The position numbers and the translations under genes are program-made. DNA of 64,000 nt, from assembly GCA_013376735.1 (NCBI GenBank), contig VINJ01000001.1:248001-312000 (forward strand), written 5' to 3'. The number at the start of each line of letters is the position of its first letter. Positions within the stretch are counted from its first letter, which is position 1. The notes below the pieces were generated by a model. It had not been told where the DNA came from. It saw only the letters and a program-made list of their open reading frames with translations, and did not search any database. This stretch comes from a bacterium Scap17. GTDB taxonomy: Bacteria; Pseudomonadota; Gammaproteobacteria; Pseudomonadales; Halomonadaceae. Positions 42,353-50,627 of the stretch are shown piece by piece.

Positions 42353-43819
42353 ATGAATGAGCATATCGATACGTTGGACCCCGCCATCCTCTGGCGTCAT
42401 TTCCGCACTCTGTGCAATATCCCGCGCCCGTCCGGGCATGAAGCCGCGCTGGTGGCCTATCTGATCGACTGGGCCGAAGCGCATGGTCTCGCCCATGATC
42501 GCGATGCTTTCGGCAACCTGCGTCTGCGCAAGCCCGCCACGCCCGGTCACGAGAGCGCAGCGGGCATCGTGCTGCAGGGCCATCTCGACATGGTCGCCCA
42601 GGCGGCCAGCGACAGTGATCACGACTTCACTCGTGATTCCCTCGATACCTATCTGGAAGACGGCTGGCTCAAGGCGCGCGGCACCACTCTGGGGGCCGAC
42701 AACGGTCTCGGCGTCGCGGCGGCGCTGGCCGTTCTCGAAGATGACAGCCTCATGCACGGTCCGCTGGAAGCGCTGTTCACCCTTGAGGAGGAAACCTCGA
42801 TGGGCGGCGCGCTGAATCTGGCCGAGAACTGGCTGGAAGGGCGCTACCTGCTCAACCTGGATTCGGAGGACCGCGGCCAGGTCTATATCGGCTGTGCCGG
42901 TGGCGCGGACATCAATGTTGATCACGAGTTTGCCACCTCGTCTCTCAAGGATTCCGAAGCGGAGCTGGAGCTGACCATCGGTGGCCTGGTCGGCGGCCAT
43001 TCCGGGCTCGATATCCATCGTGGGCGCGGCAATGCCAATCGCCTGATGTCACGCGCGCTGGTCGCGCTGGCCGAGTTCAAGCCGCGTCTGGTCAGCTGGT
43101 CTGGCGGTACGCTGCGCAACGCCTTGCCGCGTGAGGCCACGGTCGGCGTGGTGATCTATGACGAGCGCGTCGCCGCCGCGCGCCAGCGCCTCGCGGACTT
43201 CGAGGCCCAGATTCGCGACGAGCTGCGCGAGACGGACCCGGATGTCGCGCTCAGCGTGACCCGTGGCAACGCCGAGAATGCTCTGTCCGTCGAGGACACC
43301 CAGCGGCTGGTCGCGGCGCTGGATGCCGCGCCCTACGGGGTCGAGCGCATGAGCGCGGCGGTGGAAGGCGTGGTGGAAACCTCCAACAACCTCGGCGTGG
43401 TGCAGCTGCGCGAGGGGCGCTTCCATCTCTGTGCGCTGGTGCGCTCGCTGCGCGATGATGCCGTGACCATGATGGAGCAACGCATTCGTGGGCTTTTTGC
43501 GCTGATCGGCGCGACCACCGTGGCCGAGAATGCCTATCCGGGCTGGCAGCCGGCGCCGGATGCGCAGCTGCTGGCGCGCTTCTGCAGCCTGCACGAGAGC
43601 GTCACTGGCCGCGCGCCGGAGATCAAGGTCATCCATGCCGGGCTCGAGTGCGGCATCCTCGGGGCCAAGTATCCCCAGCTCGAGATGATCTCCTTCGGGC
43701 CGCTGATCCGCGGCGCTCACTCGCCCAGCGAGCGTGTCGAGGTCGAGTCGGTCGGTGAATTCTGGCAGGTGCTCAAGGGACTGATCACGGAACTTGCCGA
43801 GCCTGCCAGGGCCGCTTGA
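42353..43819 (+). CDS. pepD: cytosol non-specific dipeptidase (PepD)
   Basis: A 488-residue M20C aminoacyl-histidine dipeptidase that hydrolyses Xaa-His and other dipeptides. Metal and catalytic residues are seen in VLQGHLDMVAQ, TTLGADNGLGVAAAL, LFTLEEETSMGGALNL, LNLDSED and RGAHSPSERV. AGGA precedes the ATG at 42353; the longer frame from 42239 runs through the promoter region. It ends in a strong hairpin at 43855. Confidence 0.94.
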   Translation: MNEHIDTLDPAILWRHFRTLCNIPRPSGHEAALVAYLIDWAEAHGLAHDRDAFGNLRLRKPATPGHESAAGIVLQGHLDMVAQAASDSDHDFTRDSLDTYLEDGWLKARGTTLGADNGLGVAAALAVLEDDSLMHGPLEALFTLEEETSMGGALNLAENWLEGRYLLNLDSEDRGQVYIGCAGGADINVDHEFATSSLKDSEAELELTIGGLVGGHSGLDIHRGRGNANRLMSRALVALAEFKPRLVSWSGGTLRNALPREATVGVVIYDERVAAARQRLADFEAQIRDELRETDPDVALSVTRGNAENALSVEDTQRLVAALDAAPYGVERMSAAVEGVVETSNNLGVVQLREGRFHLCALVRSLRDDAVTMMEQRIRGLFALIGATTVAENAYPGWQPAPDAQLLARFCSLHESVTGRAPEIKVIHAGLECGILGAKYPQLEMISFGPLIRGAHSPSERVEVESVGEFWQVLKGLITELAEPARAA

Positions 43820-43854
43820 TCAACTCTCAGGCAAGACGCGTCACGTAGACGAAC

Positions 43855-43886
43855 GACGCCCCCGCAGGTCAGCCTGCGGGGGCGTC
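43855..43886. terminator. intrinsic terminator after pepD
   Basis: GACGCCCCCGCAGG and CCTGCGGGGGCGTC form a perfect 14-bp stem around TCAG, between convergent pepD and the basic secreted protein gene. No T-run follows. Confidence 0.75.
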
Positions 43887-43952
43887 GTCATCTCTGGGCG
43901 TCGTCATGTCTGGACATCAGGCGCTGGCCTGGCCTGATGAGAGTGCGCGGCT

Positions 43953-44366
43953 TCAGTTGATATTGATGCGGATCGCCGGAATGCCGATGCTCACGCCGTT
44001 ATGGTAGCGGCGGATAGCATGCCGACCGGAGTCATGGTTCCGGTAGTAGTACGGGCGGTAGCGGTCGTGTTCAAGACGCCCATGCTGATAGTAGCGGCGC
44101 TTGGGGACATGGCGGCGGATGTCATGATGGGAATGCTGGCGCGAGTGATGGCGCTCCACGCGCGGCTCGTTGAACATCCTGAGGTGGCGGCGCTTGATCG
44201 CCTCGTGGCGACTCTGCGGCGTGCTGTGGCGCTCGCCGTGCTGGCCCTGTGCGCGATGGCGATCATCCGCGGCGACCAGCGTCGGCGTGGCGAGCATCAG
44301 CGTCAGTCCCAGCAGCAGGGAGGGCAGCAGAGAGGCAAGGGCTGTGGTCAAGGTCGAGATATGCAT
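43953..44366 (-). CDS. secreted His/Arg-rich basic protein
   Basis: A 137-residue product with a signal peptide ending in ATPTLVAADDRH near residue 34. The rest is dominated by Arg, His and Tyr (RHHSRQHSHHDIRRH, KRRYYQHGRLEHDRYRPYYYRNHD), and it ends in GVSIGIPAIRININ. No cysteines are in the mature part. Such His-rich secreted proteins may bind metal, nucleic acid or polyanionic surfaces; no family is recognised. It is a single gene between pepD and a DJ-1/PfpI protein gene. Confidence 0.7.
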   Translation of the reverse strand: MHISTLTTALASLLPSLLLGLTLMLATPTLVAADDRHRAQGQHGERHSTPQSRHEAIKRRHLRMFNEPRVERHHSRQHSHHDIRRHVPKRRYYQHGRLEHDRYRPYYYRNHDSGRHAIRRYHNGVSIGIPAIRININ

Positions 44367-44667
44367 GGGGCGGTCTCCCGTATGGTCGGTCAGTCACCCA
44401 AGAGGATCCTTGTCGTCAGAATATCGTGTCGCAGCGTCTTTTACGAAAGGCGTTCGCTAATGTCTCCGTGCGTCGCTCGGTGTGTAGTCGTGGTGCTGAG
44501 TTGTCCAGATTGCGTTGCCTGTAGCGTAAGTGGTTGCTCGCAATAGGGTTCTGAGATGAATGGCTACAGAGTGGCCAACGAACCTCGGAGGTGAGTGGTT
44601 CAGCCAGTGCTGCGAGGACACTTCACTTCTGCCACCAAGGCACCGGATTGCGTCCTTGAGACAACGA

Positions 44668-44696
44668 AAACGCCCCTGCCGAAGTGGCAGGGGCGT
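44668..44696. terminator. intrinsic terminator of DJ-1/PfpI gene
   Basis: ACGCCCCTGCC and GGCAGGGGCGT form a perfect 11-bp stem with a GAAGT loop. On the minus strand it is followed by TTTTCG and so ends the transcript of the gene starting at 45359. Confidence 0.8.
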
Positions 44697-44726
44697 CTGT
44701 CTGTTCAAGCCTAAGAGCATGCGGCT

Positions 44727-44771
44727 CTCTAGCTTGCGGATCTCTATCTTGCAGATCTCTGGCTTGCGACC
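44727..44771. repeat. 15-bp tandem repeat, three copies, abutting stop codon
   Basis: Units CTCTAGCTTGCGGAT, CTCTATCTTGCAGAT and CTCTGGCTTGCGACC run from 44727 to 44771. The last one touches the stop codon of the DJ-1/PfpI gene (minus strand). Confidence 0.9.
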
Positions 44772-45359
44772 TCAGGCGTGCTGATGCTGGTGCTTGCCTT
44801 CGGCCAGTTCCTCGAGCAGCTTGGCGTTGAACGCATCGAGATCTGCTGGCTTGCGGCTGGTGACCAGCGCGCTGTCACACACCACTTCGCTGTCCTGCCA
44901 CTCGGCACCGGCGTTTTTCAGGTCCTGTGCGACGGAGGGGAAGGAGGTCATCTGACGGCCTTCGACGACACCGGCATCGATCAGGATCCACGGCGCGTGA
45001 CAGATGGCGGCGACCGGCTTGTGGGCCTGGAAGAAGCTGCGCACGAAGCTCAGTGCGCTCTCGTCCTGACGCAGAGTATCTGGATTGAACAGGCCACCCG
45101 GCAGCACCAGGCCGTGATAGTCGTGTTCGCTGGCATCGCTGAGCAGGGTGTCGACCTGATATTTCTCGCCCCAGTCGGTTTCGGCCCAGGCGCGAATGCC
45201 GTCTTTCTCCGGCGAGACGATGTCTACCTCGACGCCCGCCTCCTGCAGTGCGGCGCGCGGCACCGCGAGCTCGGATTCCTCGAAGCCATGGGTCGCGAGA
45301 ATGGCCACGCGCTTACCTTGCAGTCGTTGACGTGTCTGCTGATCGGTCTGCTGTGTCAT
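44772..45359 (-). CDS. DJ-1/PfpI family protein
   Basis: A 195-residue member of the glutamine amidotransferase-like DJ-1/PfpI superfamily. The nucleophile elbow is AAICHAPWILIDAG with Cys near residue 119, and the acidic partner is in HGFEESELAVP. Such proteins act as glyoxalases, deglycases or stress chaperones. The C-terminus is His-rich (GKHQHQHA). GGAAAGGAG precedes the ATG at 45359. It is divergent from rmuC. Confidence 0.88.
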   Translation of the reverse strand: MTQQTDQQTRQRLQGKRVAILATHGFEESELAVPRAALQEAGVEVDIVSPEKDGIRAWAETDWGEKYQVDTLLSDASEHDYHGLVLPGGLFNPDTLRQDESALSFVRSFFQAHKPVAAICHAPWILIDAGVVEGRQMTSFPSVAQDLKNAGAEWQDSEVVCDSALVTSRKPADLDAFNAKLLEELAEGKHQHQHA

Positions 45360-45575
45360 GCGAATCTCCTTTCCGTGCTTCGGCTCTTGCGAGCATGCTG
45401 GGCAGAGAAGGGGAGAATTCTGCTCTCGGCGTGCGCCACTCACCGCAGTGAGCGCCGCTCGATGATGGCAGGCAATCCCCGTCCTTTCGTGCCCTGACAC
45501 TCAAGACATGGATGCGCGATACTGACTTTCAAGGGGGGTGACCCCGCTGCGTTTTCACAGGCCATGGAGTGCCCG

Positions 45576-47609
45576 ATGTCGCTGCTTTCTGAATCTTCCG
45601 CCGTGATGTGGTTGCTGGTCGGCGTGCTGTTGATGTTGTCGTTGATCCTTGGGCTGGGCTGGCGGCGAACCCGCGAGCAGCTCCGTGTGCTGCAGGAAAG
45701 CAGTGAGGAAGAGCAGCAATCGATGCAGCAGATGTGGCAGGCCTCGCTGGACGAGTCGCGTGAGCGTCAGCAACAGGCCGAGCAGCAGGCGGCCCTGGTC
45801 GAGCAACGTGCCGCGCTGGATGGGCAGCAGGCGGAGCAGCAGCAACGCTATCTGAGCCAGTCGCTGGAGGAGGCGCGCCAGGCACGCGATGCCCTGACGG
45901 AGCAACTCGCCACGCTGCGCGAATCGCTGCAGGGGCGCCTGGATGAACAGTCACGCGCCTTGAGTGAGCAGCAGACGCTGGCACGCAGCCTGACCCGCCA
46001 GCAGGAAGTGCTGGAGGCGCAGCTGCTGGAGCGCGAGGAGCGTCTCGAGACACTGACCGAGCGCTACGCCGAGCTGCGCGAGACCCATGCCTCGCTGGTG
46101 ACGCGTCAGCGTCAGGAGGCCAGCCATCACGAGCAGCAGTTGGCGTTGCTCAACGAGTCGCGCGAGCGCCTGAGTCAGGAGTTCGAGCAGCTGGCGGGCA
46201 AGGTGTTCGAGGAGCGCCAGCAGCGCTTCACCGCCGCCAGTGGCGCCCAGCTCGAGCAGTTGCTCAAGCCGTTTCGTGAGCAGGTCGGCGACTTCCGTCA
46301 GCGCCTCGAGCAGCTGCATGGCGAGGAGGTGCGCGAGCGCACCAGCCTCAAGAGTCAGCTCGACCAGCTGGCGGGGCTCAACCGCCAGATCACCGAGGAA
46401 GCGGCCAACCTGTCGCGGGCGCTCAAGGGCGACAGCAAGATGCAGGGCAACTGGGGCGAGATGATTCTTGAGACCGTGCTGGAGCGCTCCGGTCTGCGTG
46501 ATGGCATCGAGTTCAAGCGCGAGGTGTCATTCACCGGCGAGGGCGGTCGCCAGCGTCCGGATGCCATCGTCTACCTGCCGGACAACAAGCATCTCATCAT
46601 CGATGCCAAGGTCTCCTTGACCGCCTATACCGAGTACGTCAACGCCGAGGATGACGTGACGCGAGCACGCGCACTGCGCGCGCATCTGACCTCGGTGCGC
46701 GGCCATGTCACCGGGCTTGCGCGGCGCAACTATCCCGCCATCGAGGGGCTGGGCTCGCCGGACTTCGTGTTCCTGTTCCTGCCGATGGAGCCGGCCTTCG
46801 CGTTGGCCTTCGAACACGATGACAGCCTGTTCCAGGACGCCTTCACCCAGGGGGTGGTGATGGTGACGCCGACCACCTTGCTGGCCAGCCTGCGCACCGT
46901 GGCGAGTCTGTGGAGTCTGGAGCGCCAGAACGACAATGCGCGTGTGATCGGCGAGCGCGCCGGAGCACTGCTCGACAAGTTCCGTGGCCTCGCCGAATCC
47001 CTCGAGGAACTCGGCACACAGCTGGGGCGCACGCGTGAGGCGCATGATACCGCCATGAAGCGGCTGGCCAGCGGGCGCGGCAACCTGATCAACCGTGCAG
47101 AGGAGCTGCTGGAACTCGGTGCGCGCATGAAGAAGCCGCTGCCGGAGTCGCTGGTGCGCCAGTCGCGTGACACCCTGCATCAACCCGAGCAGTCACTGGA
47201 TCAGCCATCGACATCCGCGCCGCCGGCGCTAGATCGCCAGCCCGCGCCCGAGCCGCTTGCCAGCGAAGAAGCGGCAGCCAGTGAAGGCCGGGGTGTCACC
47301 GGAACGCCGGACGCCGGAGCGCCGGACGCAGGGTCGCCGGGTCGCCGGGCGCCGAAGCCTCGGGTGCCGAAGCACTGGATGCCGAGGCAGGCCAGGCGCC
47401 TGCGTCGCTCTCGCGCTGGGAGCTCATGGAGCGCAAGTGGCAGGGCGATAGCTGATCGCCTTCATCGGCGACAGCTCGGCAGACAGCCGTTATGTCAGCC
47501 CCTCAGACAGCAGATGACAGTCAACGCCAGCGGCCCCTGCATGGGGCCGCTGGCGTTTTTGCATGGCGAGGTCAACGCAAGCGCGGGGTATCGTCTCCAC
47601 ATGCGGTGA
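45576..47609 (+). CDS. rmuC: DNA recombination protein RmuC, 3' end frameshifted
   Basis: A membrane-anchored RmuC that limits inversions and recombination. An N-terminal transmembrane helix (residues 10-28) is followed by about 200 residues of Gln/Glu-rich coiled coil and the nuclease-like core (QGNWGEMILETVLERSGLRDGIEFKREVSF, GGRQRPDAIVYLPDNKHLIIDAKVSL, FLFLPMEPAFALAFE). After about residue 570 the open frame becomes Arg/Pro-rich and runs on through the terminator at 47526-47560, which is implausible. Another frame from about 47345 reads GAEASGAEALDAEAG and ends in RWELMERKWQGDS with a stop at 47453-47455. A one-base change in the short GC repeats at about 47310-47355 (real or a sequencing error) would explain this. 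The original gene probably ended at 47455. Confidence 0.88.
   Translation: MSLLSESSAVMWLLVGVLLMLSLILGLGWRRTREQLRVLQESSEEEQQSMQQMWQASLDESRERQQQAEQQAALVEQRAALDGQQAEQQQRYLSQSLEEARQARDALTEQLATLRESLQGRLDEQSRALSEQQTLARSLTRQQEVLEAQLLEREERLETLTERYAELRETHASLVTRQRQEASHHEQQLALLNESRERLSQEFEQLAGKVFEERQQRFTAASGAQLEQLLKPFREQVGDFRQRLEQLHGEEVRERTSLKSQLDQLAGLNRQITEEAANLSRALKGDSKMQGNWGEMILETVLERSGLRDGIEFKREVSFTGEGGRQRPDAIVYLPDNKHLIIDAKVSLTAYTEYVNAEDDVTRARALRAHLTSVRGHVTGLARRNYPAIEGLGSPDFVFLFLPMEPAFALAFEHDDSLFQDAFTQGVVMVTPTTLLASLRTVASLWSLERQNDNARVIGERAGALLDKFRGLAESLEELGTQLGRTREAHDTAMKRLASGRGNLINRAEELLELGARMKKPLPESLVRQSRDTLHQPEQSLDQPSTSAPPALDRQPAPEPLASEEAAASEGRGVTGTPDAGAPDAGSPGRRAPKPRVPKHWMPRQARRLRRSRAGSSWSASGRAIADRLHRRQLGRQPLCQPLRQQMTVNASGPCMGPLAFLHGEVNASAGYRLHMR
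47526..47560 (+). terminator. intrinsic terminator of rmuC
   Basis: GCCAGCGGCCCC and GGGGCCGCTGGC form a perfect 12-bp stem, followed by GTTTTT. It lies 70 bp after the inferred original stop of rmuC and upstream of the nominal stop at 47609. Confidence 0.9.
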
Positions 47610-47779
47610 GGGGAGTGCGGTCAGCGCGATATTGTCGAGTCGCGGCAATAATTTCGATCTTTTCTGCATCCATCTTCTCAAGCCCCCCGTAAGTTGAATT
47701 GAGCCCGCAGCGCAGGGGCGAAAGTGATAGATAAATAACGTTTGGCTCATTAAAGAGCATTTTCTCAGGAGATGTGCCC
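47610..47779. other. promoter region of bufferin cluster
   Basis: This 170-bp region upstream of bufA is less GC-rich than its surroundings and must hold the promoter. I could not assign a metal-regulator or ECF sigma site with confidence. Confidence 0.35.
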
Positions 47780-48076
47780 ATGTCTACCAAGACAAACAAG
47801 TCCGCCAAGACCGCTTTTGCCCTGGCTTCCGCGCTCGGAACCGCTGTCGCTCTGTCTACCGCTGTCGTTTCCCTCCCGGCCCACGCGGCGGGCATGGAAA
47901 AGTGCTACGGCGTGTCGCTGGCCGGTGAGAATGACTGCGCCGCAGGCCCGGGCACTTCGTGTGCCGGGACCTCGACCGTCGATTATCAGGGCAATGCCTG
48001 GAAGCTGGTGCCGGAAGGCACCTGCACCTCCATCGAGACGCCCAACGGCACCGGCAGCCTGGAAGAGATCAAGTAA
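47780..48076 (+). CDS. bufA: bufferin precursor, DUF2282 family (BufA1)
   Basis: A 98-residue precursor with a signal peptide ending in SLPAHAAG near residue 37. The core is [20 protein letters not shown], continuing [22 protein letters not shown]. Four cysteines (42, 53, 61 and 82) match the DUF2282 pattern. Bufferins are periplasmic peptides whose cysteines are turned into copper-binding heterocycles by a DUF692 enzyme, which is encoded next. CAGGAG precedes the ATG at 47780. A hairpin lies between it and bufB. Confidence 0.88.
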   Translation: MSTKTNKSAKTAFALASALGTAVALSTAVVSLPAHAAGMEKCYGVSLAGENDCAAGPGTSCAGTSTVDYQGNAWKLVPEGTCTSIETPNGTGSLEEIK

Positions 48077-48088
48077 GCATCACGCGTC

Positions 48089-48120
48089 GGGGTTGGCTCG
48101 GGCTTTCCCGAGCATCCCCC
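48089..48120 (+). terminator. intercistronic hairpin bufA/bufB
   Basis: GCTCGGG and CCCGAGC pair around CTTT, extended by GGGG and CCCC on the outside. Lacking a T-run it is likely a leaky terminator or mRNA-stabilising hairpin that lets bufA be made in excess over the enzymes. Confidence 0.55.
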
Positions 48121-48185
48121 GAACTTGACGTCCGGTGGCCTGGCGCCACGCCGCCACCGGACGTCCGCCGCCTCGAGAGGTCTTC

Positions 48186-49112
48186 ATGCACCAGCCACCC
48201 CCTTCCTCCGGCAGTTCGGATTTCGGTACGGCCTATCCGTCCCTCGACGAGATGGCCGTCGGTATCAGCCTCAAGGCGCAGCATGTGCGTGAGCTGATGT
48301 CGTCGCGTCCGGCGCTGGGGTTTCTCGAGATTCATGCCGAGAACTACATGGGCGCCGGCGGGGCACCTCATGCCCGGCTGGATGCGCTGCAGGAGTATCC
48401 GCTCTCGATTCATGGTGTCGGCCTGTCGCTGGCATCGGAGCGCCCGCTGGATGCCACGCATCTGGCGCGCCTCAGAACGCTCTGCGAGCGTCACCCGCCC
48501 ACCAGCGTGTCAGAACACCTGGCCTGGGCCGGCCATAGCGGCCACTTCTACAACGACCTGCTGCCGGTACCGCTGACGGACGCGATGCTGGCACGGGTCA
48601 GCGATAACCTGATGCAGTTGCAGGACACCCTGGGCCGTCAGGTATTGATCGAGAATCCCGCCCATTATCTGCGTTTCGATGCGCGCGAGCTGGGATCGGA
48701 ACTGATTCCCGAGACGCATTTCCTCACTCGCCTGGTCGAGCGCAGTGGCTGCGGTCTGTTGATTGACGTCAACAATGTCTTCGTCTCGGCGCACAACATC
48801 GGTATCGATCCCGCGGCCTGGCTGGAGTCCATTCCGGCCCGCGCCGTCGGGGAGATCCATCTGGCGGGGCATGGCGAAGATACGCGTGAGGGTCTGCTGA
48901 TCGACAATCATGGTGCACCGGTCTGTGATGAGGTCTGGGAGCTATATGCCGACTTCATCAATCGCATCGGGCCGCGTTCGACGCTGATTGAATGGGATAC
49001 CCAGGTACCGGCGCTGGAGGTCTTGCTGGGGCAGACCACGCGCGCTCAGGCGTTACTGCACAGCACACGGGCGCAGCAGCTGACGCGCTCCGGCATGGAG
49101 GGCGACCGATGA
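48186..49112 (+). CDS. bufB: DUF692 multinuclear iron oxygenase (BufB/MNIO)
   Basis: A 308-residue TIM-barrel enzyme of the MNIO family. Motifs that carry the iron ligands are visible in order: FLEIHAENYMG, LSIHGVGLSLA, VSEHLAW, VLIENPAHYL, LLIDVNNVFVSAHNIG, EIHLAGH and LIEWDTQVP. It modifies cysteines of the bufferin precursor in the cytoplasm. GAGAGG precedes the ATG at 48186. The stop overlaps the start of the next gene by ATGA, so bufB and bufC are translationally coupled. Confidence 0.92.
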   Translation: MHQPPPSSGSSDFGTAYPSLDEMAVGISLKAQHVRELMSSRPALGFLEIHAENYMGAGGAPHARLDALQEYPLSIHGVGLSLASERPLDATHLARLRTLCERHPPTSVSEHLAWAGHSGHFYNDLLPVPLTDAMLARVSDNLMQLQDTLGRQVLIENPAHYLRFDARELGSELIPETHFLTRLVERSGCGLLIDVNNVFVSAHNIGIDPAAWLESIPARAVGEIHLAGHGEDTREGLLIDNHGAPVCDEVWELYADFINRIGPRSTLIEWDTQVPALEVLLGQTTRAQALLHSTRAQQLTRSGMEGDR

Positions 49113-49915
49113 CCTCTCGCGAGCGGCATGCCAGCGCTGGTCACCAGCCCGACTGGCAGCGCGCCTTCATCGAGGCTCTCACCCAGCCCGATGCTGCGCT
49201 TCTGGGTATCGAGGCAGGCCATCAGCAGCGCCTCGATGTCTATCGCAACAATGTCTGGGCCAGCCTGATCAGTGCGCTGGAAGAGGCCTATCCGGTGACC
49301 CGGCAGGTGGTGGGCGAGCGCTTCTTTGCGGCCCTGGCCCATGATCATTCCCGCCAGCATCTGCCACGCTCACCGCTAATGATGGAGTACGGCGCCGGGC
49401 TTGCCGAAACCCTGCACGCGACCTTGACCACATTGGTCGAGGCGCGTCAGGTGTCAGCTGCTCATCTGCCGTTCTATGCGGTGGACCTGGCACGCTTCGA
49501 GGCCGCTCGCCTGGTGGCCTATCACGCGGCGGACGCCGAGGCCCTGGTGCCGACACAGCTGGCGGAATTACCGCCTGAGGCAGTGATGGAACTCAGATTC
49601 TCGGCGCACCCCGCGGCATGCCTGCTGCGCCTGGAACATGCGGTGCTCGAGATCTGGCAGCGCCATCAGCATGCCGGCGCGACGCTTGAAGGGCTGGATA
49701 TCGCACGACCGGAGCAGGTGTTGATCACGCGCCCGGCGCTGGAGGTACAGGTCACGGTGCTGTGTGAGGCCGCTGCCTTGCTGCTCGAACTGCTGCTGGC
49801 GGGGCAGACGCTGGCGGATTCGGCAGCGCGGCTCGCGGACGCGCACCCCGAGCAGGAGCTGGGGCCGCTGCTGGCCCCCCTACTGGCAAGTGGTGCCTTT
49901 CGTGCGCCGACCTGA
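49109..49915 (+). CDS. bufC: DUF2063 bufferin partner protein (BufC)
   Basis: A 268-residue protein with the DUF2063 start (QRAFIEALTQPDAALL, then RLDVYRNNVWASLISALEEAYPVTRQVVGERFF). It acts as the recognition partner of the DUF692 oxygenase. The frame is open upstream to 48992, but the 4-bp overlap with bufB marks 49109 as the start. It lacks signal peptide and membrane segments. Confidence 0.9.
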   Translation: MTSRERHASAGHQPDWQRAFIEALTQPDAALLGIEAGHQQRLDVYRNNVWASLISALEEAYPVTRQVVGERFFAALAHDHSRQHLPRSPLMMEYGAGLAETLHATLTTLVEARQVSAAHLPFYAVDLARFEAARLVAYHAADAEALVPTQLAELPPEAVMELRFSAHPAACLLRLEHAVLEIWQRHQHAGATLEGLDIARPEQVLITRPALEVQVTVLCEAAALLLELLLAGQTLADSAARLADAHPEQELGPLLAPLLASGAFRAPT

Positions 49916-50008
49916 TCCTGCTCGGTAGCTTCCTGCTCTGTTCCATCCTGCACGGTTCTTTTCCGCTCGACCCTTCGCGCCCTGGCGCACTCTTGAGGAG
50001 TTCTCATC

Positions 50009-50482
50009 ATGAGCCTTGAATCATCAACGACGCCTGCGGTTCGCACCGGTGTGGCGGGGCAGGTCCTGAAAGTGTTCGTCTGGCTGGAAAACCTGCGCAT
50101 GGATGCGGTACTGATCCTGATGCGTATCGTGGTCGGTGCCGTGTTCTTCATGTCGGCGCAGACCAAGGTCGACGGCTTCTCGATCAAGGACAGCACCTTC
50201 TTCCTGTTCGAGCATGAATACGCCTTGCCGCTGGTCTCGCCGATACTGGCCGCCTGGCTTGCGACCATCGCCGAGCACCTCTTCCCGCTGATGCTGTGGC
50301 TGGGGCTGGGGACGCGCTTCGCGGCGCTGGGGCTGGCCCTCATGACGCTGACCATCCAGCTGTTCGTCTATCCCCATGCCTGGGTGACCCACGGGCTGTG
50401 GCTCTCCAGCCTGCTGGTGCTGGTGCTGCAAGGCCCGGGACGCCTGTCGCTCGATCGGCTGATTCGCTCACGTATCGCCTGA
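50009..50482 (+). CDS. bufD: DoxX family membrane protein (BufD-like)
   Basis: A 157-residue protein with four hydrophobic segments (near residues 28-48, 70-90, 95-112 and 118-142) and the DoxX motif [20 protein letters not shown]. DoxX-like proteins are regular members of bufferin clusters. It lies 93 bp after bufC, with GAGGAG before the ATG. A strong terminator follows, so the cluster is bufA-bufB-bufC-bufD. Confidence 0.82.
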   Translation: MSLESSTTPAVRTGVAGQVLKVFVWLENLRMDAVLILMRIVVGAVFFMSAQTKVDGFSIKDSTFFLFEHEYALPLVSPILAAWLATIAEHLFPLMLWLGLGTRFAALGLALMTLTIQLFVYPHAWVTHGLWLSSLLVLVLQGPGRLSLDRLIRSRIA

Positions 50483-50530
50483 GGCCGTCCTTCGGCAGAG
50501 TCGTTCGGTGAGGCTCATATCAGTCGCGCA

Positions 50531-50570
50531 CAACGCAAGACGGAGACCCTGAGGTCTCCGTCTTGCGTTG
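50531..50570. terminator. terminator after bufferin cluster
   Basis: An 18-bp perfect stem (arms CAACGCAAGACGGAGACC and its complement) with a CTGA loop lies between the convergent bufD and App1-like genes. No strong T-run follows on the plus strand. Confidence 0.85.
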
Positions 50571-50574
50571 TAGA

Positions 50575-50607
50575 ACCGCGATAGTACCGCGATAGTGCCG
50601 CTATCTA
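50575..50607. repeat. 11-bp tandem repeat, about three copies
   Basis: ACCGCGATAGT occurs at 50575 and 50586, followed by a diverged copy at 50597. It lies between the bufferin terminator and the 3' end of the App1-like gene. Confidence 0.7.
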
Positions 50608-50627
50608 TCCGCTGACTAGCGAGGCGC

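Larger units (their letters stand above)
44367..44771. other. intergenic region with terminator and repeats
   Basis: No gene is visible in these 405 bp. The left part should hold the promoter of the basic secreted protein. A terminator (44668-44696) and a 15-bp tandem repeat (44727-44771) occupy the right part. Confidence 0.6.

Noticed and set aside
47456-47609. C-terminal tail of the nominal rmuC frame as genuine protein
   Set aside because: It is read through a perfect intrinsic terminator and has an Arg/Cys-rich composition unlike the rest of the protein.
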